From: Candidatus Komeilibacteria bacterium
Lineage (GTDB): Bacteria; Patescibacteriota; Patescibacteriia; UBA1558; 2-01-FULL-52-15
Length of the DNA stretch: 5,489 bases
NCBI GenBank assembly: GCA_016204595.1
Contig: JACQKJ010000013.1
Coordinates: forward strand, 1-5,489
Direction of reading: 5' to 3'
Position 1 is the stretch's first letter. The number at the start of each line of letters is the position of its first letter. The notes under the pieces are model-generated. The model searched no databases. It was not told the DNA's origin and saw only the letters and a program-made list of their open reading frames with translations. The position numbers and the translations under genes were made by a program. This document shows, piece by piece, positions 4,587-5,489 of this stretch.

Positions 4587-5348
4587 TCAGACCGTGCCGT
4601 GAGCAATAAACGAAAGGTATCCGATGACTGCCGCTCCGATGAGAAACGAAAAAATAATCCGCTTCATAAAACGCTCCTTTGCGCGATCCTGAATTTCAGG
4701 GATCAGATCGGACGCGCCGAGATAAATGAAAATGCCTGCCGTGACCGCGAGCAGATAGGGCAGTTTCGTTTCAAAAAATCCGGCCGCATAAAAACCGATG
4801 ACAGCTCCGGCGACCGCGAGCAGGGCTGACAACACGTTTACGATCGCGACCCGCTTCTTTGACCATCCGCTGTCGAGCAGGATCGAAAAATCGGCGATCT
4901 CCTGCGGCACTTCATGCGCGGCAATAGCAAGCGTTGTCGTAAGGCCCAAGGCGGGGTTGGCGACGTAGGAAATTGCGATAGCGATGCCGTCGAGAAAATT
5001 ATGCAGACTGTCCCCCAGCACCACCAGATACGGAAGCGACGTCGCGTGCTCGCTGTGCTGGACAGCACCTTCTCCGTGTCGGTGCGCATAGCGCATGAAA
5101 AGCCGCTCAATGAGGAAAAAAGAAAAAAAACCGGCGAGGGCTGCTATAAAAACAGGGTGCGGCTCCTCCACAGATTCCACGGCTTCGGGCAAAATATCAA
5201 GGAATGAAACTCCCATAAAAGCGCCCGCGCCAAATGCAATCAGCGGGATAGTGATCTTTGATGCGATATCCGCTTTCCACAGAACAAGAAAGCCCCCCGT
5301 CAGGGAGAGTACACTCGCGATAAGTGTGTACCACAGCAACGTCGTCAT
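4587..5348 (-). CDS. ZIP-family divalent metal transporter (LIV-1/GufA-like)
   Basis: A 253-residue transporter of the ZIP family, which moves Zn2+, Fe2+ or related ions into the cytoplasm. About eight helices are visible. Metal-site motifs are FLDILPEA (49-56), HNFLDGIAIA (116-125) on helix 4 and HEVPQEIADF (145-154) on helix 5. The helix-5 motif has Gln149 where the classic HExPHE has His, a variant I associate with many bacterial members. ASDLIPE (212-218) is the helix 7 signature. The loop between helices 3 and 4 is His-rich (YAHRHGEGAVQHSEHA, 87-102), usual for metal sensing or capture. The first residues MTTLLWYTLIASVLSL enter helix 1 directly, supporting the ATG at 5348. There is no Shine-Dalgarno. 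It is followed by the CxxC membrane protein, suggesting a shared metal or thiol function. The metal cannot be decided from sequence. Confidence 0.95.
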   Translation of the reverse strand: MTTLLWYTLIASVLSLTGGFLVLWKADIASKITIPLIAFGAGAFMGVSFLDILPEAVESVEEPHPVFIAALAGFFSFFLIERLFMRYAHRHGEGAVQHSEHATSLPYLVVLGDSLHNFLDGIAIAISYVANPALGLTTTLAIAAHEVPQEIADFSILLDSGWSKKRVAIVNVLSALLAVAGAVIGFYAAGFFETKLPYLLAVTAGIFIYLGASDLIPEIQDRAKERFMKRIIFSFLIGAAVIGYLSFIAHGTV

Positions 5349-5489
5349 AGAACAGCGAACATTTAGCTGCGTATCATCTTACCATGCTGCTGCGTCCGCG
5401 CAACGGCGCATGCGACGTGTTATCCTCCTCGATACTCGCCTTCGGGCCTGGGGACCGTATAGGGTATCGCTGCGGCCTCATGCACCCAC
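5349..5489. other. Right-edge stretch with no assignable gene
   Basis: This 141-nt stretch upstream of the ZIP gene contains no recognisable RNA gene. On the minus strand a frame open from the edge ends at a TAA at 5420-5422 (WVHEAAAIPYTVPRPEGEYRGG), which could be the C-terminus of an upstream gene. Two plus-strand frames starting at ATGs (5384 and 5410) are also open to the edge. None has distinguishing features, so I assign none. A weak minus-strand promoter for the ZIP gene is possible (TTGCGC, 16 nt, TAAGAT). Inverted repeats GCGC-aacg-GCGC (5398-5409) and CGATAC/GTATCG (5430-5435/5464-5469) are short. Confidence 0.3.

Noticed and set aside
4010..4606. A 198-codon minus-strand frame overlapping the CxxC membrane gene
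   Set aside because: It is a shifted frame of the same strand, rich in Arg, Ser and His, and also overlaps the end of the ZIP gene; the other frame encodes a coherent membrane protein.
5430..5469. A tRNA or attachment site near the right edge based on CGATAC/GTATCG
   Set aside because: No T-arm, anticodon arm or acceptor stem can be built, and a 6-bp inverted repeat alone is weak.
1..5489. Mobile elements or CRISPR arrays
   Set aside because: No transposase, integrase, terminal inverted repeats or regularly spaced repeats were seen; the only direct repeat of note is the 12-mer pair at promoter positions.

Overview
The window reads as a compact bacterial chromosome segment: eight protein genes, short gaps, and overlapping or nearly touching genes. 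No gene has a strong Shine-Dalgarno sequence at the usual distance. The gene content recalls Patescibacteria (Candidate Phyla Radiation, Parcubacteria-like genomes): a short ECF-type sigma factor paired with a three-helix membrane protein, a DoxX protein and a ferric-reductase-like membrane protein. This assignment rests on remembered family resemblance, so it is moderate and not proven.

Left part (1-1861). The 5' part of a parA/soj gene lies on the minus strand and runs off the left edge. An 87-bp divergent spacer separates it from a plus-strand pair: a six-helix ferric-reductase/YedZ-like membrane protein that lacks the heme histidines, then, 4 nt later, a DoxX/DoxD-like membrane protein. 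Both sides of the spacer carry an extended -10 box (TGnTATACTTA) so close to the ATG that the transcripts should be leaderless or nearly so.

Centre (1862-3939). An ECF-like sigma factor overlaps by 14 nt a three-helix membrane protein with an external beta-rich domain, the likely partner or anti-sigma factor. A 237-bp gap follows, then a small secreted helical protein with a Met-rich tail. A two-part motif (TGAAATAC, 14-15 nt, TGTAGTA) lies upstream of the sigma gene and again just after the membrane gene; a weaker third copy lies further into the gap. It looks like the promoter of this sigma factor: autoregulation plus control of the secreted protein. The gap also contains complementary segments in A-B-A'-B' order, a possible pseudoknot or switch. 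I regard this module as the most interesting part of the window.

Right part (3940-5489). A hairpin terminator separates the secreted-protein gene from a convergent minus-strand pair: a ZIP metal transporter (upstream) and a multi-helix membrane protein with an intramembrane CxxC motif (downstream). The last 141 nt hold no gene I can assign. With the Met-rich tails of the central module, this pair allows, but does not prove, a metal or redox envelope-stress theme for the locus.
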